Virus record (IMG/VR): IMGVR_UViG_3300010293_000018
Location: 1 to 36,778 of that record
Length of the DNA stretch: 36,778 bases
Strand: one strand, 5' to 3'
From: a virus
This document shows positions 22,718 to 30,921 of the stretch, in pieces. Both the position numbers and the translations under genes were made by a program. Numbering within the stretch: position 1 is the first letter of the stretch; the number at the start of each line of letters is the position of its first letter. The notes beneath the pieces are model-generated. The model worked only from the letters and a program-made list of their open reading frames with translations. It was not told the origin of the DNA and made no database searches.

Positions 22718-23118
22718 TCCGCGTAACATATCCGAACGAGCTTTCTCACTATGGTGTCAAAGGTATGCGTTGGGGCCATCGTAAACTCGAAAAAGCTGCC
22801 AAAAGAATCTCCAACAAAAGGAAAGAGAAGATAAAAGCCGCTCCAGCGAAAGATGCAATAAGAACCGGTTTCAAAACCTATGCTTCGATGTTGGCCACAG
22901 GACTCCTGACAAGCACAATAGCAGGTTTGATGATTGGGAAAGCCAGAGCCACTGGCTCACTACTTTCGGTTGGGCAAGCGAGAGCTGTTAAGATTCTTTC
23001 GAAAGTTGGGACGTTTACGTTTAACAATGCCGCACTTATCGGTGTATCCGCAGCCGTAAAACAATCGAAAGTGAACGATTATATTTTAAAAGAGAATCAA
23101 GAAGGAGGAGCCTCATGA
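22714..23118 (+). CDS. HxG-WG-R tag protein 2 (membrane, basic)
   Basis: This gene encodes 134 residues. The N-terminus MIRVTYPNELSHYGVKGMRWGHRK is the tag. A very basic helix follows (KLEKAAKRISNKRKEKIKA), then hydrophobic segments ATGLLTSTIAGLMIG and FTFNNAALIGVSAAV. The pattern of tag, basic patch and membrane segments recurs in genes 23115 and 26713. It is probably a small virion or ejected protein, which is inference. It overlaps the previous gene by four bases and the next one too. Confidence 0.8.
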   Translation: MIRVTYPNELSHYGVKGMRWGHRKLEKAAKRISNKRKEKIKAAPAKDAIRTGFKTYASMLATGLLTSTIAGLMIGKARATGSLLSVGQARAVKILSKVGTFTFNNAALIGVSAAVKQSKVNDYILKENQEGGAS

Positions 23119-23441
23119 ACAGACAAGCATATCCCAATGAACTTTATCACTACGGAGTATTAGGAATGCGTTGGGGGCAAAGAAAAGCCTCCGGTGGAAA
23201 CGGCATTCAAAGCAAGATCAAATTACCAAAAAACACATCCCCAACACCCAGAACGCCAGACGAACAAAAAGCCAGAGCCCGTCGAATTCGTCGGGGGATG
23301 GTTGTCGGTGGGTCCATCCTCGCCCTTATCGGAGCCGGTATCGTCGCTGATAACAAATTTGCTGCTCGTCAAGGTCTTCCGAGTATTATTGATCTTGGAA
23401 AAGTGTGGGCAACTAAGGCTACCAAAGGTAGCATTCTATGA
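23115..23441 (+). CDS. HxG-WG-R tag protein 3 (single TM)
   Basis: This gene encodes 108 residues, from ATG 23115 with AAGGAGGAG just upstream. The tag is MNRQAYPNELYHYGVLGMRWGQRK. A proline-rich basic linker (LPKNTSPTPRTPDEQKARARRIRRG) follows, then one hydrophobic segment (MVVGGSILALIGAGIVA). The first 20 bases are almost identical to those of the 23438 and 26713 genes, which shows recent duplication or recombination. Function unknown. Confidence 0.8.
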   Translation: MNRQAYPNELYHYGVLGMRWGQRKASGGNGIQSKIKLPKNTSPTPRTPDEQKARARRIRRGMVVGGSILALIGAGIVADNKFAARQGLPSIIDLGKVWATKATKGSIL

Positions 23442-23926
23442 ACAGACAAGCATATCCGAATGAGCTTTACCACTATGGCATTTTAGGTCAAAAGTGGGGT
23501 GTTCGACGTTTTCAGAATCCCGATGGTTCTCTGACAGAGGCTGGAAAAAAAAGAGTGTCAAAAGAATTCGATAAAACGTTCGATGCTGGGTATAAAAAAT
23601 ACGCAAAAACAGGCCCTCATTTGAATGCTTATAACAGAGCGGCCGATGAAATGAATAATGGCATGATTGACAAATTCAATAAAAAACATTGGAAACCGAA
23701 CATGACGGAAAGCCAGCAGGACGATTATGTTCACGCGTATGAGAATCTATTCGAAGAGATCTACACCAAACATCAACACGATTTGGTAAAAGAATTCTCC
23801 AAAACTAGCCCAGAATTTAAGTTTGCGGAGGATGTTTTAAAAAAATACGGGAGTGAGTTTGTCGGACCCAAAAACGAGTGGAAAGTCAACTTCATAAAAG
23901 AACATCTCATTACTAAGAAGGACTGA
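23438..23926 (+). CDS. HxG-WG-R tag protein 4 (soluble)
   Basis: This gene encodes 162 residues. Its tag YHYGILGQKWGVRRFQNPDGSLTEAGKKR has the long form with the extra FQNPDGSLTEAG, like proteins 22184 and 25670. The rest is a soluble helical domain (FDAGYKKYAKTGPHLNAYNRAADEMNNGMIDKFNKKH, then DDYVHAYENLFEEIYTKHQHDLVKEF) with no membrane segment. The ribosome site is AAAGGTAG inside the preceding gene. It differs from its neighbours, which are membrane proteins, so the tag is attached to unrelated cargo domains. It directly precedes the terminase. Confidence 0.8.
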   Translation: MNRQAYPNELYHYGILGQKWGVRRFQNPDGSLTEAGKKRVSKEFDKTFDAGYKKYAKTGPHLNAYNRAADEMNNGMIDKFNKKHWKPNMTESQQDDYVHAYENLFEEIYTKHQHDLVKEFSKTSPEFKFAEDVLKKYGSEFVGPKNEWKVNFIKEHLITKKD

Positions 23927-23930
23927 TATT

Positions 23931-25673
23931 ATGCTCTCTAATACGGCTGTGCCAATCTATTACGGCCGCTTTAGAGAAGCGGTTCTTGACGGAAGAATCC
24001 CTGTTTGTAAAGAGATTTCAATGGAGATGAATCGCATTGATAATCTTATAGCAGACCCTAACTTTTACTACGATGATTTAGCCGTGGAGGGTTTTATAAA
24101 GTACTGCGAGAACGAATTAACGCTGACAGATGGTACTGACTTGGTTCTTCTTGACTCCTTTAAACTATGGGCCGAGCAAATTTTCGGTTGGTATTACTTT
24201 GTAGAACGAAGTGTCTTTGTTCCGAGTAAGGATGGGAGAAGCGGTTACTATGAGAAGCGTTTTATCAAGAAGCGCCTCGTCAACAAGCAGTACCTAATCG
24301 TTGCTCGTGGAGCAGCTAAATCCATGTACGGCTCTGTTCTACAAAGTTACTCTCTGAACATTGACACATCAACCACATATCAGGTAACAACCGCCCCAAC
24401 AATGAAACAGGCTGAAGAGATTCTATCTCCTATCAGAACATCTATCGCAAGAGCGAGAGGACCCCTATTCAAATTTTTAACAGAGGGCTCTTTGCAAAAC
24501 ACCACTGGCTCCAAAGCGAACAGAGTCAAGCTTGCAGCGACAAAGAAAGGTATTGAAAACTTTTTGACTGGATCGTTGATCGAGATAAGACCTATGCGGA
24601 TTGACAAGCTTCAAGGTCTTCGCTGTAAGGTTGCAACAATCGACGAATGGCTATCTGGTGACGTTCGAGAGGATGTAGTAGGGGCCATAGAGCAAGGTGC
24701 TTCGAAAGTTGAAGACTATCTTATCGTTGCAATGTCTTCTGAAGGCACTGTTCGTAATGGTAGTGGTGATTCAATCAAAATGGAGTTGATGGACATACTT
24801 CGCGGAGAGTATTACAACCCACACGTGTCCATTTGGTATTACAGACTTGATTCTATCGATGAAGTCTCCGATCCAAACATGTGGCCAAAAGCCAATCCAA
24901 ACATTGGGAAGACGGTTTCCTACGAAACCTATCAACTTGACGTGGAAAGAGCCGAGAAAGCCCCCGCAACAAGGAACGATATTCTAGCAAAGCGCTTTGG
25001 TATACCGATGGAAGGCTACACTTACTTCTTTACCTATGAAGAAACACTTCCTCATAGAACTAGAGATTTTTGGAAATTGCCTTGCGCTCTTGGTGCAGAC
25101 CTTTCACAGGGCGATGACTTCTGCGCCTTCACATTCCTATTTCCTCTGAAAGGTGAAACTTTTGGTGTAAAGACTAGAAGCTACATAAGCTCTTTCACCC
25201 TTCACAAACTTCCCCCAGCGATGAGGTCAAAGTATGATGAGTTTATGCAAGAGGGCTCTTTGATTGTATTTGAAGGGACTATTCTTGACATGATGATAGT
25301 CTATGACGATCTTGATAGGTTTATTATCGCACATGGCTACGATGTAAGAGCTTTGGGATTTGACCCATATAATGCAAAAGAGTTTGTCGAAAGATGGACT
25401 TCAGAAAATGGTGCATATGGAGTCGAAAAAGTAATTCAAGGTGCTAGAACAGAGTCGGTCCCGCTTGGAGAATTGAAGAAACTAGCGGAACAAAGGTCTC
25501 TCATATTTGACGAAGAGCTCATGACTTTTGCGATGAGTAACTGTATAACCATGGAAGACACAAATGGTAATAGAAAGCTCTATAAGAAGCGTCAAGAAGC
25601 AAAGATTGATAATGTTGCCGCTTTGATGGATGCTTTTGTTGCTTATAAACTTAATAAGGAGGCGTTCGAATGA
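23931..25673 (+). CDS. terL: Terminase large subunit
   Basis: This gene encodes 580 residues. The N-terminal ATPase has ARGAAKS (R126-S131, K130) as Walker A and TIDE (D238, E239) as Walker B. The C-terminal RNase H-like nuclease has GADLSQGDD (D390), LGFDPYN (D478) and KIDNVAALMDA (D560, D567). It cuts concatemeric DNA and drives it into the prohead at the portal. The Walker A is RGAAKS instead of the common RGxGKS. The length is usual for this family. Uniquely in this window, it is flanked on both sides by tag proteins, with the 25670 ATG overlapping its stop (ATGA). Confidence 0.95.
   Translation: MLSNTAVPIYYGRFREAVLDGRIPVCKEISMEMNRIDNLIADPNFYYDDLAVEGFIKYCENELTLTDGTDLVLLDSFKLWAEQIFGWYYFVERSVFVPSKDGRSGYYEKRFIKKRLVNKQYLIVARGAAKSMYGSVLQSYSLNIDTSTTYQVTTAPTMKQAEEILSPIRTSIARARGPLFKFLTEGSLQNTTGSKANRVKLAATKKGIENFLTGSLIEIRPMRIDKLQGLRCKVATIDEWLSGDVREDVVGAIEQGASKVEDYLIVAMSSEGTVRNGSGDSIKMELMDILRGEYYNPHVSIWYYRLDSIDEVSDPNMWPKANPNIGKTVSYETYQLDVERAEKAPATRNDILAKRFGIPMEGYTYFFTYEETLPHRTRDFWKLPCALGADLSQGDDFCAFTFLFPLKGETFGVKTRSYISSFTLHKLPPAMRSKYDEFMQEGSLIVFEGTILDMMIVYDDLDRFIIAHGYDVRALGFDPYNAKEFVERWTSENGAYGVEKVIQGARTESVPLGELKKLAEQRSLIFDEELMTFAMSNCITMEDTNGNRKLYKKRQEAKIDNVAALMDAFVAYKLNKEAFE
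25653..25671 (+). repeat. 19-bp leader repeat, copy 1
   Basis: AATAAGGAGGCGTTCGAAT here recurs exactly at 26097-26115. This copy spans the end of the terminase gene and the ATG of the 25670 gene. A repeat that includes a ribosome site points to duplication of the translation-start cassette. Confidence 0.85.
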
Positions 25674-26101
25674 GCACTAGATATTACATAGCACACGAAG
25701 GTATCAAAGGTCAAAAATGGGGCGTTCGACGTTTCCAGAATGAAGATGGGACTCTAACTGAGGCAGGTAAAGAAAGATATTCAAAGAATTACAATGGTCA
25801 ACAACGAACAAGAGATAGGAGAATCTATGGACCAAACGCCGTTGAAAGAATTAACAAACGGATGTTGAATGGCGAATCGATTCAGAGTGCAAGGAATGCG
25901 GAAGTGAAGATCAAAAGAACAAAAGAGAGCGGAAAAGCTATTGGAAAAAATATCGCAAAAGCTGCTCTTATAGTAAGTGGTGCAGCTGCGGTTGCCATTC
26001 TTCTAAAAAAGAAGGGAATTGGTGGTGGAGTTGCCACTGATATATTGACCGAGCAAGTGGTTAATGTGGGTAGACAAGTCGTCAACTCTATATTTAAATA
26101 A
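25670..26101 (+). CDS. HxG-WG-R tag protein 5 (C-terminal TM)
   Basis: This gene encodes 143 residues, with AAGGAGG before the ATG. The tag is IAHEGIKGQKWGVRRFQNEDGTLTEAGKERYS (HEG, not HYG), again in the long FQ-x-DG-(T/S)-LTEAG form. The middle is basic and helical; a hydrophobic segment (AALIVSGAAAVAILL) lies near residue 107. The C-terminus is short and amphipathic. It may be an internal virion protein delivered with DNA, which is only inference. It lies between the terminase and the 26117 gene. Confidence 0.8.
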   Translation: MSTRYYIAHEGIKGQKWGVRRFQNEDGTLTEAGKERYSKNYNGQQRTRDRRIYGPNAVERINKRMLNGESIQSARNAEVKIKRTKESGKAIGKNIAKAALIVSGAAAVAILLKKKGIGGGVATDILTEQVVNVGRQVVNSIFK

Positions 26102-26115
26102 GGAGGCGTTCGAAT
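26097..26115 (+). repeat. 19-bp leader repeat, copy 2
   Basis: This is an exact second copy of the 25653-25671 sequence, here as the intergenic leader before the 26117 gene. The ATG is two bases further on than in copy 1 (GAATAATG). It supports tandem duplication of gene starts in this cluster. Confidence 0.85.
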
Positions 26116-26116
26116 A

Positions 26117-26701
26117 ATGGAACTTAGGAAAGACCACTATGATAAAGTTCCATCTCTTGTCTGCGAAGTTCTTGATAATTTGATAGAGAAGTATTCGGAC
26201 GAGGAATGGTTTGAAGAAGCCTGGAACAAGTACAGATCTTACGTTCTTAGGACATCGGCTGACAATCAGCGTATGCCCGGTTATATTTTCAAGCACTACA
26301 TCAAACCAGACACGGCCAAGCACTCTGATTATTTGATTCACTATGGTGTTCTTGGTATGAAGTGGGGAGTCAGGAAACAACAAGCCGATATTTCCAACGG
26401 TCGTAAAAGAACTCTCACGGATAAGCAAAAAAACACCCTAAAGACAGTTGGTATTCTGGCCGCTGGCGTGGCCGTTGGCGCGACTGCGGTTGGCGCGGCA
26501 TGGTATCTTAAGAATATGAAAAACAAAAAGATATTGCTCGCAAAGAGAGCCGCTGCGATCGCAAAAGGTCAAGCTACCAGAGCTGCAAGAAAAGCATCTG
26601 GAGAGTATCTCAAATTCAAAAACGTTGCCGTCACAATTTCAAAAGGAAGTGACTTCGTCAAGGAGTTCTCCGGTGTCAAACTTGCAAAACTCATTCTATA
26701 A
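26117..26701 (+). CDS. HxG-WG-R tag protein 6 (internal tag)
   Basis: This gene encodes 194 residues, with AAGGAGG in the duplicated leader. Unlike the others, it has about 70 residues before the tag: MELRKDHYDKVPSLVCEVLDNLIEKYSDEEWFEEAWNKYRSYVL, a helical domain. The tag YLIHYGVLGMKWGVRK follows at about residues 72-87. After it come a basic stretch, a hydrophobic segment (VGILAAGVAVGATAVGAAWYL) and a basic alanine-rich helix. The internal position may mean that an untagged domain was fused in front, or that the tag is exposed after cleavage by the prohead protease. The latter is speculation. Confidence 0.78.
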   Translation: MELRKDHYDKVPSLVCEVLDNLIEKYSDEEWFEEAWNKYRSYVLRTSADNQRMPGYIFKHYIKPDTAKHSDYLIHYGVLGMKWGVRKQQADISNGRKRTLTDKQKNTLKTVGILAAGVAVGATAVGAAWYLKNMKNKKILLAKRAAAIAKGQATRAARKASGEYLKFKNVAVTISKGSDFVKEFSGVKLAKLIL

Positions 26702-26712
26702 GGAGGAGCCTC

Positions 26713-27087
26713 GTGAACAGACAACCATATCCGAATGAACTTTACCACTATGGCGTTCCCGGCATGCGCTGGGGCCATCGTAAGGCTCGCATTGAGGAAA
26801 GAAAAGAAAGGCAAAGAAAACGCGGAATCGATCGCCCAATCGGGACCGCAATTGGAAAAGGTTTGATAACCTGGGGAGCCATCACTGCCGCTGGTTTAGC
26901 AACTGTAACTGTCGGTGCAATGTTGTTAAAAAGCAAAACCATGACCTTAGGTAAGTTAAAAGCCTCTGCTATGATCGTAAGTATTGGGAAACTCACAATG
27001 GGCTCGGCCGCTTTAGCCGGGGTAATTGCAGGCGGGGTTAAACTTGGAAAGAATCTAGACAACATAAAAAAACAAAATAATTCGTAA
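26713..27087 (+). CDS. HxG-WG-R tag protein 7 (membrane, GTG start)
   Basis: This gene encodes 124 residues, from GTG 26713 with AAGGAGGAGCCTC, the same leader as the 23115 gene. The tag is MNRQPYPNELYHYGVPGMRWGHRK, followed by a basic helix (IEERKERQRKRG) and two hydrophobic segments (ITWGAITAAGLATVTVGAMLL; LTMGSAALAGVIAGGV). It closely resembles protein 2 in layout. It is the last tag gene before the portal gene. The GTG start replaces the ATG of its copy. Confidence 0.8.
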   Translation: MNRQPYPNELYHYGVPGMRWGHRKARIEERKERQRKRGIDRPIGTAIGKGLITWGAITAAGLATVTVGAMLLKSKTMTLGKLKASAMIVSIGKLTMGSAALAGVIAGGVKLGKNLDNIKKQNNS

Positions 27088-27104
27088 CAGAAGGAGATCG
27101 TCAT

Positions 27105-28520
27105 ATGGGCTTTATTGATAGACTACAACATGCCTGGAATGCATTTGTAGAAAACGATCTCTCGAGAGGGAGACGTGATTACGTCAACCTAGGATATTCC
27201 ACCTCGTTTCGCCCAGACAGACTATTTCTAAGCAGAGGAAACGAGAAGTCCATTGTCAATGCGATTTACAATCGCATAGCTCTCGACTGCGCGTCTATCA
27301 TCATAAGGCATGTCCGCCTTGACGACAATGGAAGATTCATAAACGAAGTTCCGAGTGGACTTAACAATTGCCTATCCGTTGAGGCCAACAAAGATCAAAG
27401 TGCGATCGCCTTCATGCAAGATATTGTGATCTCTATGTTTGATGAAGGGGTCGTTGCAATCGTCCCGGTAGATACCAGTATCAATGCGGTAGAGTCGAAC
27501 TCCTATGATATTCTGTCCTTGCGAACGGGACGGATTACTCAATGGTATCCGGACCACGTCCGCATTGATGTTTACAACGATCAAAAAGGAATGAGGGAAG
27601 AAATTACAGTGCCGAAGAAAATTGTCGCCATCGTTGAGAATCCCTTATATTCTGTCATGAATCAAAAGAACTCAATGCTTCAGAGACTCGTCCAAAAGCT
27701 GAATTTGCTTGATGCGATTGACCAGCAATCCGGATCTGGCAAATTGGATCTTATCATCCAGTTACCATATGTAATAAAAACTGACGAAAGACGTAAACAG
27801 GCGGACCTCAGACGAGCTGATATTGAATCCCAGCTTTCTGGTTCTAAATATGGTGTGGCGTATACGGATGGTACTGAAAAGGTTACGCAGTTGAATCGTC
27901 CAGTGGAAAACAATCTATTGAAGCAAGTCGAATTTCTAACGAGTATGTCATACGGCCAGTTAGGGATTACGCCAAGTGTCATGGATGGTACCGCTGACGA
28001 GAAAACCATGCTAAACTACCTCAACAGGACCATTGAGCCGGTTGTTGCAGCGATCGCTCAAGAGATGAATCGAAAATTCTTGACGAAAACCGCCAGAAGC
28101 CAAAAACAGACCATTAAGTATTTCAACAATCAGTTTAAACTGGTCCCCCTCGGAAACCTTGCCGAAATCGTGGACAAATTCACCAGAAACGAAGTTTTGT
28201 CTCCGAATGAAATTAGGCAAATTATTGGCATGAAGCCGGCTTCTGACCCGAAAGCCGACGAACTCAGGAATAGGAACATTAATGCCAATGGTCAAATGAT
28301 TGAGTATACCGAAGAAGGAGAGGCCGGTCATTCCGGTCTGCCGAGAGTCATTGAATCGTCTGACAAAGGCAGGAAAAAATTCAAAATTAAGCTCATCAAT
28401 CAGGGCGGACATGAAGTAGAATTTCTTGTTTTAGCGAAGGATGAAGAAGATGCGGTAAAGGCAGCGATCGACGGTACCGATGTGCCACGAGAGAACATTA
28501 AACTCGTGGAAGCTATTTAG
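27105..28520 (+). CDS. Portal protein
   Basis: This gene encodes 471 residues, with GAAGGAGA before ATG 27105. The sequence MGFIDRLQHAWNAFV, the long alpha/beta body and QLGITPSVMDGTADEKTMLNYLNRTIEPVVAAIAQEMNRKFL are typical of HK97-type portals: the LG-x-PxxxL loop and the long helical crown are visible. The C-terminal 60 residues contain HEVEFLVLAKDEEDAVKAAIDG, an extra small domain beyond the usual core. Twelve copies form the entry ring for DNA and bind the terminase. It precedes the protease-capsid fusion by 20 bases. Confidence 0.9.
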   Translation: MGFIDRLQHAWNAFVENDLSRGRRDYVNLGYSTSFRPDRLFLSRGNEKSIVNAIYNRIALDCASIIIRHVRLDDNGRFINEVPSGLNNCLSVEANKDQSAIAFMQDIVISMFDEGVVAIVPVDTSINAVESNSYDILSLRTGRITQWYPDHVRIDVYNDQKGMREEITVPKKIVAIVENPLYSVMNQKNSMLQRLVQKLNLLDAIDQQSGSGKLDLIIQLPYVIKTDERRKQADLRRADIESQLSGSKYGVAYTDGTEKVTQLNRPVENNLLKQVEFLTSMSYGQLGITPSVMDGTADEKTMLNYLNRTIEPVVAAIAQEMNRKFLTKTARSQKQTIKYFNNQFKLVPLGNLAEIVDKFTRNEVLSPNEIRQIIGMKPASDPKADELRNRNINANGQMIEYTEEGEAGHSGLPRVIESSDKGRKKFKIKLINQGGHEVEFLVLAKDEEDAVKAAIDGTDVPRENIKLVEAI

Positions 28521-28540
28521 GATGGAGGTACAAAATCAAA

Positions 28541-30256
28541 ATGGCGAAGAAACCAAAAGGTAGTTTCGACTTCGCAGGATGGGCGACTCGTTTCAACATC
28601 AAGTGTTCCGACGGGAGAACCATCAAAAACGAAGCTTTCATGCATCATGATGGAATGACGGTGCCTCTCGTCTGGGGGCATAAGCACAATGATATTGACA
28701 ACGTATTGGGTCATGCGTTGTTGGAATTTCGTGAGAACGAGGGTATTTATACCTACGGCTCGTTCAACAGCACAGACGAAGGAAAAAGAGCTAAAGAAAT
28801 GGTCTCCCATGGGGATATTACGGCTCTTTCTATCTATGCGAACAAATTGAAACATAAGGGCTCCGACGTAGTCCACGGTGAAATCAAGGAAGTAAGCTTG
28901 GTTCTCGCCGGAGCAAATCCGGGAGCCCACATCGAGACCGTTCTCGCACACAGCGAGGATGAGGGAGATGAAGCGGTTATTTTCAATGTAAGTGATCAAC
29001 TGTTTCTTGAACATTCTGATCAACAGGATGATGAAGAAAAAAACCCCAAGGAGGACACGAAAGTGGAAAAAACGGTTCAGCAAGTTTTTGACGAGTTCAG
29101 CGAAGAGCAAAAGAACGTCGTCTACGCAATGATCGGCCTTGCCCTCGAAGAAGGCGGCAAAAAAACCCAGGAGGAAGACACGATGAAGCAAAATCTGTTC
29201 AACAACACCCAGCAAAATGATGAAGAAAGCATCCTCAAACACGAAGAAGTTCTCGAAGCCATCAAGGACGCCAAGAAGGTCGGGTCGCTGAAGACTTCGT
29301 TCCTCGAACATGGAATCACGGACGTCTCGCAACTGTTCCCCGAGACCCAGGCCGTCAATCGTACGCCGGAGACCATCTCCCGCGACATGAACTGGGTCCA
29401 GAAGGTCATGAGCAAAGTCAAGCACTCGCCCTTCTCCCGCGTCAAATCGACCGCCGTCAATCTCACCGCCGATGAAGCCAAAGCGAAAGGCTACATCAAG
29501 GGCGACCAAAAGGCCGAACAGGTCATCGTCGCTCTGAAGCGCTCGACGACCCCCCAGACCATCTACATCAACCAGAAAATGGACCGTGACGACGTCGTCG
29601 ACATCACCGATTTCGACGTTGTCGCCTTCCTTAAATCCGAAATGCGAATCCTTCTCGACGAAGAAATCGCCCGTGCCATCCTGATCGGCGACGGCCGCCT
29701 GGCCTCCGACGAACACAAGATCAAGGCCGACAACGTTCGCCCGATCCTCGGCGACAATGCGGTCTACACCGTTCCGAAGATCATGGAACCGGCCAGCGGC
29801 GAAAGCGAATACGCCTTTGCCAAGCGTCTGATCAAAGAAATCATCAAAGCCCGCAAGGACTACAAAGGCTCCGGAAATCCGGACTTCTTCACGACCGAAG
29901 ACATGCTCACCAACATGCTTCTGATCGAAGACACCAATGGCCGCGTCATCTATGAAACCGTCGACCGCCTGAAAACGGCGCTTCGCGTTTCCGACATCAT
30001 CACCGTTCCGGTCATGGAAAACGTCGTTCGTACCAACGATGCTAGCACCTTCGACTACACCTGCCTCGGCATCCTCGTCAACCTGAACGACTACAACGTC
30101 GGCGCGGACAAGGGTGGCGCGGTCTCCATGTTCGAAGATTTCGACATCGACTACAACAAGGAAAAATACCTCATCGAAACCCGCATCTCCGGCGCGCTCA
30201 TCAAGCCGTATTCGGCGATCAGCTTCGAACTCAAAACGAACCACGTCGCCGGCTAA
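28541..30256 (+). CDS. Fusion of prohead protease and major capsid protein
   Basis: This gene encodes 571 residues. Residues 1-150 resemble HK97-type prohead protease: VPLVWGHKH (H47) and DITALSIYA (S97), the His-Ser pair of this serine protease, then VVHGEIKEVSLVLAGANPGA. Residues 150-215 are an acidic, helical, scaffold-like linker. From about residue 215 the HK97-fold capsid protein follows (PFSRVKSTAVNLTADEAKAKGY, DITDFDVVAFLKSEMRILLDEEIARAILIGDGR). Two internal in-frame starts have good ribosome sites: GTG 29063 (V175, AAGGAGG at 29048) and ATG 29183 (M215, AGGAGG at 29169). So a free capsid protein may be made besides the fusion. The capsid part uses C-ending codons, unlike the protease part. 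Confidence 0.9.
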   Translation: MAKKPKGSFDFAGWATRFNIKCSDGRTIKNEAFMHHDGMTVPLVWGHKHNDIDNVLGHALLEFRENEGIYTYGSFNSTDEGKRAKEMVSHGDITALSIYANKLKHKGSDVVHGEIKEVSLVLAGANPGAHIETVLAHSEDEGDEAVIFNVSDQLFLEHSDQQDDEEKNPKEDTKVEKTVQQVFDEFSEEQKNVVYAMIGLALEEGGKKTQEEDTMKQNLFNNTQQNDEESILKHEEVLEAIKDAKKVGSLKTSFLEHGITDVSQLFPETQAVNRTPETISRDMNWVQKVMSKVKHSPFSRVKSTAVNLTADEAKAKGYIKGDQKAEQVIVALKRSTTPQTIYINQKMDRDDVVDITDFDVVAFLKSEMRILLDEEIARAILIGDGRLASDEHKIKADNVRPILGDNAVYTVPKIMEPASGESEYAFAKRLIKEIIKARKDYKGSGNPDFFTTEDMLTNMLLIEDTNGRVIYETVDRLKTALRVSDIITVPVMENVVRTNDASTFDYTCLGILVNLNDYNVGADKGGAVSMFEDFDIDYNKEKYLIETRISGALIKPYSAISFELKTNHVAG

Positions 30257-30281
30257 GATCTGACCGGCCTGGAAATTCAAA

Positions 30282-30599
30282 ATGGCTAAATTCTATGGAG
30301 TCGTAGGCTATAGCGGATCGGTGGAAAGCAAACCCGGTGTGTGGACGCAGCCGATCACTGAGCGTCATATTTATGGTGATCTGATTCGCAACAGCAAAAA
30401 GACCGAAGGTAGTGGGAAGGTAAACGAAGATATTTCCATTTCCAATCAGATAAGCTTTTTAGCTGATCCATACGCCAACATGAATTTCCACAAAATCAAA
30501 TATGTAAAGTTTATGGGGACTTCCTGGAAGGTTCTATCCGTCGAGGTTCAGTCCCCAAGACTTTTACTCACATTGGGTGGTGTCTATAATGAAGAGTAG
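30282..30599 (+). CDS. Head closure / head-tail stopper protein
   Basis: This gene encodes 105 residues, directly after the capsid gene. The compact beta-rich sequence YGVVGYSGSVESKPGVWTQPITERHIYGDLIRNSKKTEGSGKVNEDISISNQISFLADPYANMNFHKIKYVKFMGTSWKVLSVEVQSPRLLLTLGGVYNE fits the small stopper family of siphophages, with the D-x-Y/F, IKYV and WKV strands. It plugs the connector and joins the tail. Its end overlaps the next gene. Confidence 0.82.
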   Translation: MAKFYGVVGYSGSVESKPGVWTQPITERHIYGDLIRNSKKTEGSGKVNEDISISNQISFLADPYANMNFHKIKYVKFMGTSWKVLSVEVQSPRLLLTLGGVYNEE

Positions 30600-30894
30600 A
30601 CTCGAGCTTCACGAAGCCCTGGTAGATATTCTTGGAAGTAGAAATGTTTACTTCCAACCACCTGAAAAAACAGAAATGAAGTTCCCGGCAATAGTCTATT
30701 CCAAATCGGACATAAAGAATGGATTTGCCAACGGGAAAGTTTATCTTCAGAATCATATTTTCAAAGTTATCGTGGTTGACAAAGATCCCGATAGTGAAAT
30801 TGTAACAAAAATGTCGAAATTTGACACTGCAAAGTTCGATAGGAGCTACATTGTTGACAGATTGAATCACACAGTCTTCACAATATTCTATTAA
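30589..30894 (+). CDS. Tail terminator-like protein
   Basis: This gene encodes 101 residues from ATG 30589; GTG 30577 in the same frame is an alternative. Both lie inside the end of the previous gene. The sequence LHEALVDILGSRNVYFQPPEKTEMKFPAIVYSKSDIKN...HIFKVIVVDKDPDSEIVTKM is the layout of tail terminators: helix, FPAIVY strand, then VIVVDKDPDSE before the second helix. It caps the tail tube. It precedes the major tail protein by 27 bases, the normal order. Confidence 0.82.
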   Translation: MKSRLELHEALVDILGSRNVYFQPPEKTEMKFPAIVYSKSDIKNGFANGKVYLQNHIFKVIVVDKDPDSEIVTKMSKFDTAKFDRSYIVDRLNHTVFTIFY

Positions 30895-30921
30895 AAAATA
30901 CGAGTCAGAAGGAGAAAAACC

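Noticed and set aside
22184-27087. Anti-defence or toxin island between packaging genes
   Set aside because: No known toxin, antitoxin or anti-CRISPR motif is seen; the shared tag and location favour virion-related proteins.
28517-30280. 587-codon open frame on the minus strand
   Set aside because: It mirrors the protease-capsid gene almost exactly. GC-rich codons of the capsid part suppress stops on the other strand; the protein is valine/aspartate/phenylalanine-rich without any domain.
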